DNA of 64,000 nucleotides from Verrucomicrobiaceae bacterium (GCA_028293825.1 JAQGNY010000010.1:301151-365150), one strand, 5' to 3'; counted from the first letter of the stretch, positions 27,329 through 37,462 are shown. The notes: generated by a model not told the origin, from the sequence alone. Numbers and translations: made by a program.

Positions 27329-29250
27329 CTGTTGAAGTCGCGGAAAAATCTACCTCGCTTATTTTGAATGTCGACGATAACGAAGGTGCTCGTTATGCTA
27401 AATCGCGGACGCTTAAATTAGCCGGCTTTGAAGTGCTCGAAGCATCTACCGGTGCCGACGCATTAGAGATCGTGCAGCGGCGCATGCCCGATTTAGTATT
27501 GTTGGATATGAAGCTACCGGATATCAGCGGCCTTGAAGTGTGCCGGCGCATTAAGCAAGATCCCAATACATCTTCGGTGATGGTGCTGCAAACTTCCGCG
27601 TCGTTAATCGACAGCGGCGATCGTGTGCGTGGCCTCGATGAAGGCGCCGATAATTATTTAGCGGCTCCGGTTGAGCCCATCGAATTAATCGCGAATGTAA
27701 ATGCATTATTGCGTCTGCGGGAAGCGCAACGCGCGTTGTATGACAACGAAGAACGCTTTCGGCAAATGGCGGAAAATATCGGTGACGTGTTTTGGATTTT
27801 CGATCCGCAACGTTTACAGATGTTATACGTCAGCCCTGCGTATGAAAAAATTTGGGGACGCACGTCCGAACGGCTGTATAAAAATTTCTATGCGTGGCAA
27901 GAAAGCGTACATCCGGAAGATCGCGAACGTGTCAGTATCGCGTTTGCCGATTTGTTGAAATATCAGGATTACGAGCAGGAATACCGATTGTTAATGCCGG
28001 ATGGCTCCGAGCGCTGGATTCGCGATCGTGGCTTTCCGGTACGCAATGCAGCCGGTAATAATTATCGGATTACGCGTATTTCGCAGGATATCTCCGCGCC
28101 GAAAACGGCCGATCACGCATTGCGGGAAGCAGCAATTCGCAAGGATGAATTTTTAGCAACGCTCGCGCACGAACTGCGCAACCCCTTGGCGCCGATGCGC
28201 ACGGCTATCGATTTAATGCGCATTGCCGATATTGGCCAAGTTGTCACCGGCAGCACCGAGATCAACGCGCGGGAAATTATGTCGCGCCAAATTGACCACT
28301 TGGTACGTCTAGTGGACGACCTGCTCGATGTATCGCGCATTACGCAGGGAAAATTACTGCTGCAAAAAGGTTTCATAGAGCTACGTCCGATTGTGGATGC
28401 CGCACTCGAAACCAATGAAACTTTTTTACGCCTGCGTAAGCACCGGCTCACGGTGAATATGCCGACCGAAAAAATTTGGCTGAACGGCGACAGCGTGCGT
28501 TTGGCGCAGGTGGTCAGCAATCTAATTCACAACGCGGCGAAATACACGCCTGAGGGTGGCGATATTACATTGAATATCGTTACCGCTGGCAATCACCTAC
28601 AGATTATGGTTAGCGATAATGGTATCGGCGTGTCGCGTGAACATATCGGGCGCATCTTCGAATTATTTACGCAGGCGCAACGTTTGGAAAGCAAGGCACC
28701 GGAAGGTCTTGGCGTTGGTTTGTCGTTGGTAAAACGTCTCGTGGAATTACACGGCGGCACCATCCAGGCCGAAAGTCCTGGGCCTGGAAAAGGCAGCACA
28801 TTTACTATCGATTTGCCGATTAATCCGAAATTACCGATTACAGAGAAGACGAAGCCAGCGCGAAAAAAGCCCACGCATAAAAATGCCCTGCGCATTTTGT
28901 TGGTCGATGACAGTGTTGACGCCGTGAATCTATTGAAGCTTCTGTTGGAAAGTATGGGCCATCAAATTGAAGTGGCCAATGAAGGAAAAACAGCACTAAT
29001 CCTCGCTGCCAAGTTAGTGCCGCATGTTGTCTTGTTGGATATTGGCTTGCCGGGAAAGGATGGATACGAAGTTGCGCGCGAACTTAAGCAGATGCCGGAA
29101 TTGCAGCAGACAATTTTGATTGCGTTAACGGGGTACGGTCAGGAAAAAGATCGGGAGCAAGCTTTTTCCAGCGGGTTTTCGTATCACTTTATTAAGCCGC
29201 TTGATATCGATGAGCTAATTAAAGTACTCACGGATATCAGTCCATTCTGA
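27325..29250 (+). CDS. Hybrid histidine kinase (REC-PAS-HisKA-HATPase-REC)
   Basis: 641 residues, cytoplasmic. N-terminal receiver (about 12-130) with VDDNE and phospho-Asp in VLLDMKLPD, but the usual Lys-Pro at its end reads YLAAPV, so the conserved Lys is Ala. PAS domain about 140-265 (VFWIFDPQRL, WIRDRGFPVR), HisKA with LAHELRNPLAPM, HATPase (NLIHNAAKYTPEGG, DNGIG, GLGVGLSL), and a second, complete receiver (VDDSVD, VLLDIGLPG, FIKPL). It is the last gene of the signalling island and is coupled to a tiny open frame upstream. Confidence 0.9.
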   Translation: MTVEVAEKSTSLILNVDDNEGARYAKSRTLKLAGFEVLEASTGADALEIVQRRMPDLVLLDMKLPDISGLEVCRRIKQDPNTSSVMVLQTSASLIDSGDRVRGLDEGADNYLAAPVEPIELIANVNALLRLREAQRALYDNEERFRQMAENIGDVFWIFDPQRLQMLYVSPAYEKIWGRTSERLYKNFYAWQESVHPEDRERVSIAFADLLKYQDYEQEYRLLMPDGSERWIRDRGFPVRNAAGNNYRITRISQDISAPKTADHALREAAIRKDEFLATLAHELRNPLAPMRTAIDLMRIADIGQVVTGSTEINAREIMSRQIDHLVRLVDDLLDVSRITQGKLLLQKGFIELRPIVDAALETNETFLRLRKHRLTVNMPTEKIWLNGDSVRLAQVVSNLIHNAAKYTPEGGDITLNIVTAGNHLQIMVSDNGIGVSREHIGRIFELFTQAQRLESKAPEGLGVGLSLVKRLVELHGGTIQAESPGPGKGSTFTIDLPINPKLPITEKTKPARKKPTHKNALRILLVDDSVDAVNLLKLLLESMGHQIEVANEGKTALILAAKLVPHVVLLDIGLPGKDGYEVARELKQMPELQQTILIALTGYGQEKDREQAFSSGFSYHFIKPLDIDELIKVLTDISPF

Positions 29251-29392
29251 ATTCAACAAAGCTTATTATTGATTTCTTCTTATAAACCGAGCGAGTCGTC
29301 CCTGACTCTCTTTTCTCTTCTGTCTTTCGTCTCTTGTTTATCTAATTCTTTATATCTTTAACTTTAATTGTTGAGATTAACTTTTAAAGCGC

Positions 29393-30013
29393 TTAACGCG
29401 ACGCTTTTTTGTCGCCGGTTTCCGTCAATGCATGCGCATGTTTTTGATGTGCGCGCAATGTCGGCAACGACTGATTAGCGAACACGCGCAACTCCGCGTT
29501 CAGCGTGGGCTCACCGGCCGCGTTATCAAATAGTGCTACCGTAGTGTCGTGATCTTTTTTCATAAGGTCCACATAGCTTTGATCGAATTGTGGCTCGGAT
29601 AAACCCTGCAACTCATCGATAAGTTTTTTATGTGCAGCATCGGTTTTGGTAGGGATATCGAGACGGTTAGTGGTGGCGATTTGTTTAAGCTTAGCGCCGG
29701 CTGCCTCGTGATCTTTCACCATTTGCGCGGCAAATTTCTTAATTTTTACGTTAGTCGATTTGGTTGCAGCCAGTTTTGAAATTTCAATTTCTGCCAGCGA
29801 TCCGGCGGCAGCTTTCTCAACGAAAGTGCTATCAGTCAATTTTTCTTTAACTGTGCTGTCTTGCGGCAAAGTTTGTGTCAATGTTTTTTGCGCAGGCGCG
29901 GTGGGCGCTGATTGAGCTACTGCTATTCCTGCAGCGGTCAGAGTGCTCAGTGCCAGCACAACTGAAAGATTCACCAATACACGCGGCGTTTTCCGAAAGT
30001 TTTTAGTTTTCAT
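29393..30013 (-). CDS. DUF4142 family exported protein
   Basis: 206 residues with a signal peptide (VLVNLSVVLALSTLTAAGIAVAQS). The mature part is a DUF4142 helical bundle of ferritin-like type: FVEKAAAGSLAEIEISKLAA, FAAQMVKDHEAAGAKL, DQSYVDLMKKDH and LRAHQKHAHAL. These periplasmic proteins are common beside stress genes; the role is unknown. CAGGAGCATCACT before the ATG supports the start, and a 6-base hairpin (30036-30053) sits just upstream of that ribosome site. Confidence 0.9.
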   Translation of the reverse strand: MKTKNFRKTPRVLVNLSVVLALSTLTAAGIAVAQSAPTAPAQKTLTQTLPQDSTVKEKLTDSTFVEKAAAGSLAEIEISKLAATKSTNVKIKKFAAQMVKDHEAAGAKLKQIATTNRLDIPTKTDAAHKKLIDELQGLSEPQFDQSYVDLMKKDHDTTVALFDNAAGEPTLNAELRVFANQSLPTLRAHQKHAHALTETGDKKASR

Positions 30014-30035
30014 AGTGATGCTCCTGCTGTGTTGT

Positions 30036-30053
30036 AACCTACATAAATAGGTT
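30036..30053 (-). other. Hairpin next to the DUF4142 ribosome site
   Basis: AACCTA (30036-30041) and TAGGTT (30048-30053) pair perfectly with a 6-base loop, about 15 bases upstream of the ribosome site of the DUF4142 gene. Confidence 0.45.
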
Positions 30054-30159
30054 TTTAAAAGTCATTTATAAATAAAAAGATTTATAAATTTATGAGTCGC
30101 TTAAGAATATCTGCTGCGTTTGGTTGTCAATCATGAACCACGGCAGATGCTTTGACTAA

Positions 30160-30175
30160 AGCAATTGATATGCCT
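30160..30175 (-). promoter_or_regulatory. Sigma-54 (-24/-12) promoter of the DUF4142 gene
   Basis: On the minus strand AGGCATATCAATTGCT; only the first base departs from TGGCAY, and GG and GC have the exact spacing. The sequence is nearly the same as the glgC promoter. It lies 147 bases upstream of the DUF4142 start. Confidence 0.58.
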
Positions 30176-30205
30176 ATTAATTAAATTCGATAAATTAATT
30201 AATAG
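30174..30205. repeat. AT-rich inverted repeat
   Basis: CTATTAATTAA (30174-30184) and TTAATTAATAG (30195-30205) form an 11-base perfect inverted repeat between the end of treY and the DUF4142 promoter. It could end treY transcription or be an operator; there is no T run. Confidence 0.45.
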
Positions 30206-30214
30206 ACCTGAGAT

Positions 30215-33200
30215 CTATTTTTCACTTAATAGCACGGCAAAAGGTTGTTCGGAAAATAAGGTTTTGCAGTCTATGGAGGAAGTCAAAATAGCGTGGTTAA
30301 TGGAAGAAAAAATATTGAGCCATTTTTTTACCGCAGGCGTTGTGTCGGTTGCAGTCGAAATATTGTGAAACGATAACTCGGTGTCTCCCCATCGATCACT
30401 ATCGACGATTGGGCTATCTGCGATAGACAGGCCGGCGGGTAAGCGCAATCCCGCGACAATCAGCGTTTGACCTTCCCAGGTGCGCTTAAATGCGAATACG
30501 TGCTTTGCCAAAGCGCCGGTTACCGTTAACGCCTGATAATCGCCACGTAAAAATAACGCTCGATTTTCTTCGCGCAACTTCAGTAGTTTTTTGATTAAAA
30601 ATTGTTTGATTGCACCGCTGCGCCAGGTGGATTGCATGCTGGCAATCGATGAATCTGCGGCTAATAAATTAGCACGCTGTGTATAGTCGACGGGTCGTCG
30701 ATTATCGGGATCGACCAAACTAAAATCCCACAATTCACAGCCCTGATAAATATCTGGAATTCCCGGCGCAGTTAATTTAATCAGCGTCTGCGATAGGCCA
30801 TTAACCGCACCCGCAGCGGCGATGCTATTGGTAAATTCGGATAATTGCGTGAGGAAATTGTAGGATTTACTGGGATCGAGCACATCGTTCAGGAAATTCT
30901 GACAAGCTTCTTCATAATCCGCGTTGGGCTCGCCCCAACTCGATAATTGCTTGGCTTCTCGCAACGCCTTCAGCCACCACTGCTGTAACCGCTCAGCCAA
31001 TTGTTGCAGTGCTGATTTATCGTCCGCTGCCAAATCCAGCGGCCACGCGCCCACTAGCATCTGATACAACATGTATTCGTCGGCGCCCAGAGGCCACTGC
31101 GGCGTTGCTGTTGGTAGCTCTGCAATTTGTTGCGCCGATAAATCTTGCGATGTTAATTTTGTTTGCGACGACAATTGCTCATCGCTATTTTGCGCAATTT
31201 TTAGCGGTTGATTAATTACCACCCATTGTTTCACCGCATCGGCCCAGCGCTCTGGAATTTCCGAAAGCACGGCGAGACGCGCACGCAAATCTTCGCCGCG
31301 TTTATGGTCGTGTGTGGCCGTTGCCAGCATCGCACGTGGAAAATACTGCGCCCGCCGCGTGCATTCGATATGAAAATCCCCCGGGCTATTGGCAAATATT
31401 GCCGGATTGGAACCGACCTCATTGCGCGATAGTAATTTGCCGTGTCGATAAAATGCGGTGTCTTCTACCGATTTCGCGGCGAGCGGCGAGCTGAGCTGCT
31501 GAAACCGAGCAATCGCTCGCAAACGCAATTGACGTCCGCGTGCAGGCGCTAAATGCGGCGCTTCGCCGCCGAGCCACGCGTTGAATAAATCGAGCAGTGG
31601 TCGGTCGGCGTTGCGGCACAGCGGACGCGCCGCGTTAATAGCTTGCAGCATGATGTGGTCATCCGCTTCGCTGCGTCCACGCGCGTCGGCATAGGTTCTA
31701 TAAATAGGAAACTGCACCAATAATTCCTGTAACACGCGGCGTATTGCCAACACGCTCCAATCGCGCGTGAGTGGATCGGTGCGAGCAATACGGTGTAATG
31801 CCAGCGCACAGCTATTAAATTCCGAACCTAATAATTCCTGCAAAATACGGCGACGTGCGTTTTTATTCTCAGCTTCAAAATCGCCTGCTCTGCCACTCAA
31901 CTCAGTCCATAAAGCGCCGAGTGCATGTTCGCCGTTAGGATCGTGCAATAACGCCGATACATCGTTCATAAAGCTATAGCCGGTGGTGCCATCGACTTGC
32001 CATTCGCGCGGCAAGCGTTCTTCCGGCGCGAGGATTTTCTCGACGACAAAATAAGCGGCGCCGTTGGGCGCATCCGCTGGCCGCTCTTTTGATAATCGGT
32101 TTAAACGCGTGCGTAAGCGGCGGCAATAGGTGCGTGGATCAGCCAAGCCATCGATGTGATCAATGCGTAAGCCGTCGATTAAACCTTCGGCGTACAAACG
32201 GAAAATAGTAGCGTGTACGACTTCAAATGCAGCGGGCTCTTGAATGCGAATGCCGATTAATTGAATGACGTCGAAAAAACGCCGCCAGTTAATTTCATCA
32301 GCAGCATTGCGCCAACTCGATAGACGGTAATGCTGACGTTCGAGCAATTGATGCATCAAGCCGCGTCCGGCTTCGTGGTGGCAATCGAAACGCAGTAATA
32401 AATTATCGATGGCTTCTGTGATTACCGCATCGCTGGCGTAGCTGTTGGCTAACTCTGTACATGCGGCGGAAAAGTCGTCACCGCGCTTGCCGATACGTTG
32501 CAGGCTGGCGTCGCGAAAATGTTTTGCCAGCGGCGCTAATGCATTGCCGCCGACGCGCAACAGCTGAGCGTAATTTGTCGGATTGATGGGAAAGCGGTGC
32601 TCATAATATTGAGCAGAAAAACGGCCGCTGATTTTATCGAATTGCAATTGTATTTCGGCATTGCCCAATACCTCGCCATAACCGTTGCCGAGAAATGGCG
32701 CGAGGATTTTATTTTTTAAGGCCGGGTCGGGTACGTCCCAATCGATGTCGAAAAAATTCGCGTAGCGACTGTTGCGTCCCCACTCCAATACATCCAGCCA
32801 CAAGCGATTGTCGGCGCCGCCAATGGCCATGTGGTTGGGTACGATATCGACGATAACGCCCATTTCATGTTTGCGTAACGTCGCAACTAAATCGCGAAAT
32901 GCGGTTTCACCACCAAGCTCAGGATTAACATTGCTATGGTCGACCACATCGTAACCGTGCATCGAACCGGCGCGTGCCGTTAAAATTGGGCTCAAATACA
33001 AATGGCTTACACCGAGTTTTGCAAAATACGGCACCTGTGCCTGTGCATCGGCAAAGGTAAAGTCTTTGTGTAATTGCAGGCGCATGGTGGCGCGCGGTGT
33101 GGTCGATAACAGCGCCTGCGCCATTTCGTCATCGTAGCGTTTGCGGCCAACAGCTTTTTTATTACTCGATTTATTAATCGCGGAGCCGGTAGGGGTATTT

Positions 33201-33259
33201 TTGCCGAGAGTTTGTGTGTCGGCTGTCGTGTTGGTAGACGTGTCGATAGGCGTATTCAT
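30215..33259 (-). CDS. treY: Malto-oligosyltrehalose synthase
   Basis: GH13 enzyme that turns the reducing-end glucose of malto-oligosaccharides into an alpha,alpha-1,1 (trehalose) unit. Seen: LHKDFTFADAQAQVPYFAKLG, HLYLSPILTARAGSMHGYDV, VDIVPNHMA, GLRIDHIDGL with the catalytic Asp, and the late TAPGIPDIYQGCE motif of TreY. A 45-residue Thr/Ser/Lys-rich N-terminal extension precedes the domain, making 1014 residues, somewhat longer than usual. The start overlaps the stop of treZ by 4 bases (ATGA), so treY is the last gene of a glgX-treZ-treY operon. Confidence 0.95.
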   Translation of the reverse strand: MNTPIDTSTNTTADTQTLGKNTPTGSAINKSSNKKAVGRKRYDDEMAQALLSTTPRATMRLQLHKDFTFADAQAQVPYFAKLGVSHLYLSPILTARAGSMHGYDVVDHSNVNPELGGETAFRDLVATLRKHEMGVIVDIVPNHMAIGGADNRLWLDVLEWGRNSRYANFFDIDWDVPDPALKNKILAPFLGNGYGEVLGNAEIQLQFDKISGRFSAQYYEHRFPINPTNYAQLLRVGGNALAPLAKHFRDASLQRIGKRGDDFSAACTELANSYASDAVITEAIDNLLLRFDCHHEAGRGLMHQLLERQHYRLSSWRNAADEINWRRFFDVIQLIGIRIQEPAAFEVVHATIFRLYAEGLIDGLRIDHIDGLADPRTYCRRLRTRLNRLSKERPADAPNGAAYFVVEKILAPEERLPREWQVDGTTGYSFMNDVSALLHDPNGEHALGALWTELSGRAGDFEAENKNARRRILQELLGSEFNSCALALHRIARTDPLTRDWSVLAIRRVLQELLVQFPIYRTYADARGRSEADDHIMLQAINAARPLCRNADRPLLDLFNAWLGGEAPHLAPARGRQLRLRAIARFQQLSSPLAAKSVEDTAFYRHGKLLSRNEVGSNPAIFANSPGDFHIECTRRAQYFPRAMLATATHDHKRGEDLRARLAVLSEIPERWADAVKQWVVINQPLKIAQNSDEQLSSQTKLTSQDLSAQQIAELPTATPQWPLGADEYMLYQMLVGAWPLDLAADDKSALQQLAERLQQWWLKALREAKQLSSWGEPNADYEEACQNFLNDVLDPSKSYNFLTQLSEFTNSIAAAGAVNGLSQTLIKLTAPGIPDIYQGCELWDFSLVDPDNRRPVDYTQRANLLAADSSIASMQSTWRSGAIKQFLIKKLLKLREENRALFLRGDYQALTVTGALAKHVFAFKRTWEGQTLIVAGLRLPAGLSIADSPIVDSDRWGDTELSFHNISTATDTTPAVKKWLNIFSSINHAILTSSIDCKTLFSEQPFAVLLSEK

Positions 33260-35169
33260 ACATTTCCCGTCCGCGCTGATTGGCCATGGACAGATTGCAA
33301 ATAAACGCGGGTTGAATGAGCTGCTAAGAGACGCGGCGCTTCGGTATCTGACAATTCGGTAGCAGAATCGACATTCATAAGCTTTTCGGTATCCACCTCG
33401 TTGTCGCTGGCAAACAATAACGTGCCCGTTATGTTTTCAATGCGCACCGCATCATGACCAAAATTGGCGGCGATACTTAGCACGCTGCCGTTATTTAATT
33501 GCCATTGCGCTACCACTGCAGCAGTGCCAATAGCGTCCGCGCCTAAGCTTCGACTGGCCTTTAAAAACGGTGCGATAAACTCGCGGCGCAGTGTCAGTAG
33601 TTGCTCATACAGCGTTAAATAACGTTGATGGTGCGGTAGTTTTTTTTCATCCCGATTAGGAACCGATGCGGTATAGGTAGGAATTGCATTTGGATCTGGA
33701 ATTCGGTGCCGCACTTCAGGATCGGAGAATGCGGTCAGCGCGGCAAATTCTTTGCGACGACCTTCGCGGACCGCGGTGGCAAGTTCGTCGTGGAAATCGG
33801 TAAAGAATAAAAATGGCGTTTGCGTGCCCCATTCTTCACCCATAAATAGCAGCGGAATAGCGGGGCAAAGCAGTTGCAACGTGATGGCTGCGCGCAAATT
33901 GTTTTCTGGAATCAATGTGGTTAAACGCTCGCCGAAAGCGCGATTGCCGATTTGATCGTGGTTTTGCAAAAACAGAATAAAGTCGGTTGGCGGCAAATGC
34001 GCGCTCGGCGTACCGCGCGGCTCTTTTTTATGCGTCGGAGAGGGTTCACCTTGGTAGACGAAGCCTTCGGCTAAACAGCGCGCAAGTTTTTGTGCAGGTT
34101 GTTCCGCGTAATTTTTGTAATAACTTTCATGTTCGCCAGTGAGCAGAACATGCAGCACATTGTGGCCGTCGTCGTTCCACTGCGCGTCGAAATCGCCTCC
34201 GCTTTCGGTGTTGACGGCAGTGCCGGTTTCGACGACATCATTTTCAGCATGAGGGGACGCGCGGTGTAAATGGCGCTGTTCGTTGCGTTCATTTTCCAGC
34301 ATCAAATGAACATGCCGACCGGGTTCTATTGCTGCGCGAATTTCTGCAGCCATTTCATCGAGCCACGCGGGATCGCTGATTTGATGTACTGCATCGAAAC
34401 GCAATCCATCGAAACGATATTCAAGCAGCCAGTAAAGCGCATTCTGCGTAAAGTAATTGCGCACCTGCGGCTGCGAAAAATCAATCGCAGCGCCCCATGG
34501 CGAATGTTTTTTTGGATCGAAAAAAGCCGATGCGTAACACGACAAATAATTACCATCAGGCCCGAAATGGTTGTAAACCACATCCAGATAAACGCAAATG
34601 CCGAGGCGGTGGGCGGAGTCGATTAAATGTTTTAGTTCGTTGGGTGTGCCGTAACTTGTATCCGGTGCATACGGCAACACGCCGTCGTATCCCCAATTGC
34701 GCTGCCCCGAAAAATCGCCGATGGGCATTAATTCGATGGCGGTAATACCGAGCGCGGCTAATTCTTCGAGTCGCTGTTCAATACCGGAAAAACCATGACA
34801 GCAACCGGCGTGCAATTCGTAAACTACGACTTCATGCCACGGCCTGCCACGCCAGTTATCGCTTTGCCATAAATAATCGCGTGGATCGCACACAACGCTA
34901 GGATCGTGCACATCGTTCGCTTGCAGGCGTGAAACCGGATCGGGCACCGCGAGATTTTTATCGAGGCGATAGCGATAGCAGGTGCCGGCGCCGCAATAGA
35001 CATCGCATTCGAAGACGCCGTTTTCATCGCGCCGCATTGCAATCGGCGAAAGACCTTTGATTTCTACACTGACTGTTTTTCGATCCGGTGCCCACAAACG
35101 AAAACGCGTGCGTTTGTCGTCGATAAGTTCCGCGCCGAAATTTAAAGGGTAAGCGTAGCGCGCGCTCAT
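33256..35169 (-). CDS. treZ: Malto-oligosyltrehalose trehalohydrolase
   Basis: GH13 enzyme that releases trehalose from the product of TreY. N-terminal CBM48-like domain (FRLWAPDRKTVSVEI, about 20-90), then the barrel with WGYDGVLPYAPDTSYGTP, VYLDVVYNHFGPDGNYL, the catalytic region YRFDGLRFDAVHQI and FLQNHDQIGNRAFGERL. 637 residues is normal. It overlaps glgX and treY by 4 bases each, so the three products are made from one mRNA. Confidence 0.95.
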   Translation of the reverse strand: MSARYAYPLNFGAELIDDKRTRFRLWAPDRKTVSVEIKGLSPIAMRRDENGVFECDVYCGAGTCYRYRLDKNLAVPDPVSRLQANDVHDPSVVCDPRDYLWQSDNWRGRPWHEVVVYELHAGCCHGFSGIEQRLEELAALGITAIELMPIGDFSGQRNWGYDGVLPYAPDTSYGTPNELKHLIDSAHRLGICVYLDVVYNHFGPDGNYLSCYASAFFDPKKHSPWGAAIDFSQPQVRNYFTQNALYWLLEYRFDGLRFDAVHQISDPAWLDEMAAEIRAAIEPGRHVHLMLENERNEQRHLHRASPHAENDVVETGTAVNTESGGDFDAQWNDDGHNVLHVLLTGEHESYYKNYAEQPAQKLARCLAEGFVYQGEPSPTHKKEPRGTPSAHLPPTDFILFLQNHDQIGNRAFGERLTTLIPENNLRAAITLQLLCPAIPLLFMGEEWGTQTPFLFFTDFHDELATAVREGRRKEFAALTAFSDPEVRHRIPDPNAIPTYTASVPNRDEKKLPHHQRYLTLYEQLLTLRREFIAPFLKASRSLGADAIGTAAVVAQWQLNNGSVLSIAANFGHDAVRIENITGTLLFASDNEVDTEKLMNVDSATELSDTEAPRLLAAHSTRVYLQSVHGQSARTGNV

Positions 35170-37409
35170 GCCGGCTCCTCGTCGGCAACATCATCGATTA
35201 TTTCGTCGATGCTTTCTTCGTTTAGATCATCTGCTGCAATGGAATCGTTTAAATCTTCCGCCAATGTGGCCGCAGCGATTTGAGCACGCTCTTCGATGTC
35301 GGCTAAAAACTGCAGCTCAGTTTGCGCGGTCAGCAGTACCATCGAATGGGCGGCGACCATACATTCGTTGTTTTGCATGATGCCGGTAAGGTTGGCGGGG
35401 TTATCCGTATTCATTACAACCTGAAAGTCAAAATGCGGCGTGGGCAACACGAAGGTGTGATTTTCGGTATCCGAATTATTTAACAGGATGACTACTTCAA
35501 TGCGATCTTCCGCATCGATATGCGCGCGTCGCAGCCCTAATAAATGAGCTGCATTGTTGTGCCAGTCCTGTTGTTCCAGTTCGACACCGCGTTCATCAAA
35601 CCAACACACTGCGGTGAAATTGCCGGCGATGAATGTATCGCCTTCGCGAAAATATTTATCGCGTAGCAGCGGCAACTGTTTTCGCAAAGCAATCATACGC
35701 GCGACGAAATCTCGCAACTCCCGTCCACGAGGCGTGGTTAACAACGACCAGTCGATCCAACTTAATTTATCGTTGTGGCAATAAGCATTATTGTTGCCGT
35801 GCTGGGTTTGCCCTATTTCATCGCCTGCAAGCAACATTGGCGTACCGTGAGAAACCATTAGCGTCGCGAAAAAATTGCGCACAATTTTTTCGCGCTGATT
35901 ATTTACTGCGTCGTCGTCGGTGGGGCCTTCGCTGCCCCAATTGAAACTGTGGTTGTCATCGGCACCGTCGCGATTATCTTCACCGTTCGCTTCGTTGTGC
36001 TTGCCGTTATAGCTGACCAAGTCGTTAAGCGTGAAGCCATCATGTGCCGTTACGAAATTTACGCTGGCCCAAGGCTGGCGCCGATGATGATCGAATAATT
36101 CGGCGGAGCCTTGCAGACGTTGCGCGAAAATACCGCGCTGTGCATCATCGCCACGCCAATAGCGGCGCACATCATCGCGAAATATTCCGTTCCATTCACC
36201 GAAACCGGGCGGGTGATTGCCGATTTGAAATCCACCGGGGCCGATGTCCCACGGTTCGGAAATTAATTTAACGCGCGACAATTCGGGGTCTTGCAACAAC
36301 GCATCGAAAAAGCCACAACCTGGATCGAAGCCGGTTACTTCACGTCCCAGTGTCACGCCAAGATCGAATCGAAAGCCATCGACGTGAAATTCGCGCACCC
36401 AATAGCGCAGCGAATCGAGCGTTAATTGAATAGTGCGTTGGTGACTGAAATTTACTGTGTTGCCGCAGCCGGTGTCGTTAATGTAATAACGCGGTTTATC
36501 GGGTAATAGACGGTAATAATTTTGATTGTCGAAGCCGCGCAACGACAATGTCGGGCCCAACTCGCTGCCCTCGCAGGTGTGGTTGTAAACCACATCGAGA
36601 ATAACTTCGATGCCGGCGGCATGCAGTTGTTGAATTGCCCATTTAATTTGTCCGAGCGTGCCGTCGGATAAATACGCCGAATCCGGTGCGAAATAAGACA
36701 GTGTGTTGTAGCCCCAATAATTAGTCAGCTTTTTATCGACTAAATGGCGATCGCGTGCAAATGCGTGAATGGGTAATAGCTCAACCGCGGTAACGCCGAG
36801 ATTGCGCAAATAATCGATAGTAGTTTTATGCCCCAGCGCACCGAACGTACCGCGATCGTGCGCGGGTAAATCGTTGCGCAATTTGGTAAAGCCGCCGACA
36901 TGCATTTCATAAATCACCGTTTCCGACCACGGTACGCGCGGCGGGCGATCGTCGCCCCACGGAAAATTATCGGCCGTGACAATACCTTTGGGCATATAAG
37001 CCGCGCTATCGCGACGATCAAAAGATAAGTCGCCGCGCGGTGAACCGATGCGATAGCCATGCAGTGAATCGTGCCAGCGTAACTCGCCGGCTAATTGCCG
37101 CGCATAGGGGTCGAGCAATAATTTGTGCGAATTGAAACGTAAGCCCTGTTTCGGCTCATACGGGCCGTATGCGCGGTAACCGTATTGTTGACCCACTTGT
37201 CCGCCTGGCAGATAGCCGTGCCATACGCCATTAGTACAGTCCGGCATCACATAGCGTGCGCGCTCCTGCTTGCCTTGGGGGTCGAATAAACATAATTCTA
37301 TTTTTTCTGCGTGTTCGGAAAATACCGCGAAATGAATACCTCGGCCGTCTGCAACGGCCCCTAATGAATGTAGTGATGACGATTGGAGGCGATTAGCAGG
37401 CGCAGTCAT
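35166..37409 (-). CDS. glgX: Glycogen debranching enzyme GlgX
   Basis: Isoamylase-type GH13 enzyme that cuts alpha-1,6 branches and frees malto-oligosaccharides for TreY/TreZ. CBM48 at the start, then VIYEMHVGGFT, YWGYNTLSYFAPDSAY, VILDVVYNHTCEGSELGP, VDGFRFDLGVTLGR and NFVTAHDGFTLNDLVSYNGKHN. The C-terminus carries about 45 extra residues that are very acidic (DDLNEESIDEIIDDVADEEP), not part of the GlgX fold. The ATG at 37409 is preferred to the GTG at 37421. A -24/-12 match ends a few bases upstream. Confidence 0.95.
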   Translation of the reverse strand: MTAPANRLQSSSLHSLGAVADGRGIHFAVFSEHAEKIELCLFDPQGKQERARYVMPDCTNGVWHGYLPGGQVGQQYGYRAYGPYEPKQGLRFNSHKLLLDPYARQLAGELRWHDSLHGYRIGSPRGDLSFDRRDSAAYMPKGIVTADNFPWGDDRPPRVPWSETVIYEMHVGGFTKLRNDLPAHDRGTFGALGHKTTIDYLRNLGVTAVELLPIHAFARDRHLVDKKLTNYWGYNTLSYFAPDSAYLSDGTLGQIKWAIQQLHAAGIEVILDVVYNHTCEGSELGPTLSLRGFDNQNYYRLLPDKPRYYINDTGCGNTVNFSHQRTIQLTLDSLRYWVREFHVDGFRFDLGVTLGREVTGFDPGCGFFDALLQDPELSRVKLISEPWDIGPGGFQIGNHPPGFGEWNGIFRDDVRRYWRGDDAQRGIFAQRLQGSAELFDHHRRQPWASVNFVTAHDGFTLNDLVSYNGKHNEANGEDNRDGADDNHSFNWGSEGPTDDDAVNNQREKIVRNFFATLMVSHGTPMLLAGDEIGQTQHGNNNAYCHNDKLSWIDWSLLTTPRGRELRDFVARMIALRKQLPLLRDKYFREGDTFIAGNFTAVCWFDERGVELEQQDWHNNAAHLLGLRRAHIDAEDRIEVVILLNNSDTENHTFVLPTPHFDFQVVMNTDNPANLTGIMQNNECMVAAHSMVLLTAQTELQFLADIEERAQIAAATLAEDLNDSIAADDLNEESIDEIIDDVADEEPA

Positions 37410-37446
37410 TGATACATCCACAACAATTAAGAGTGTGTGAATGAAA

Positions 37447-37462
37447 AGCAGATTTTATGCCA
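37447..37462 (-). promoter_or_regulatory. Sigma-54 (-24/-12) promoter of glgX-treZ-treY
   Basis: Minus strand TGGCATAAAATCTGCT, with GG and GC correctly spaced and one mismatch in TTGCT. Transcription would begin near 37436, giving a very short leader before the glgX start. Confidence 0.52.
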
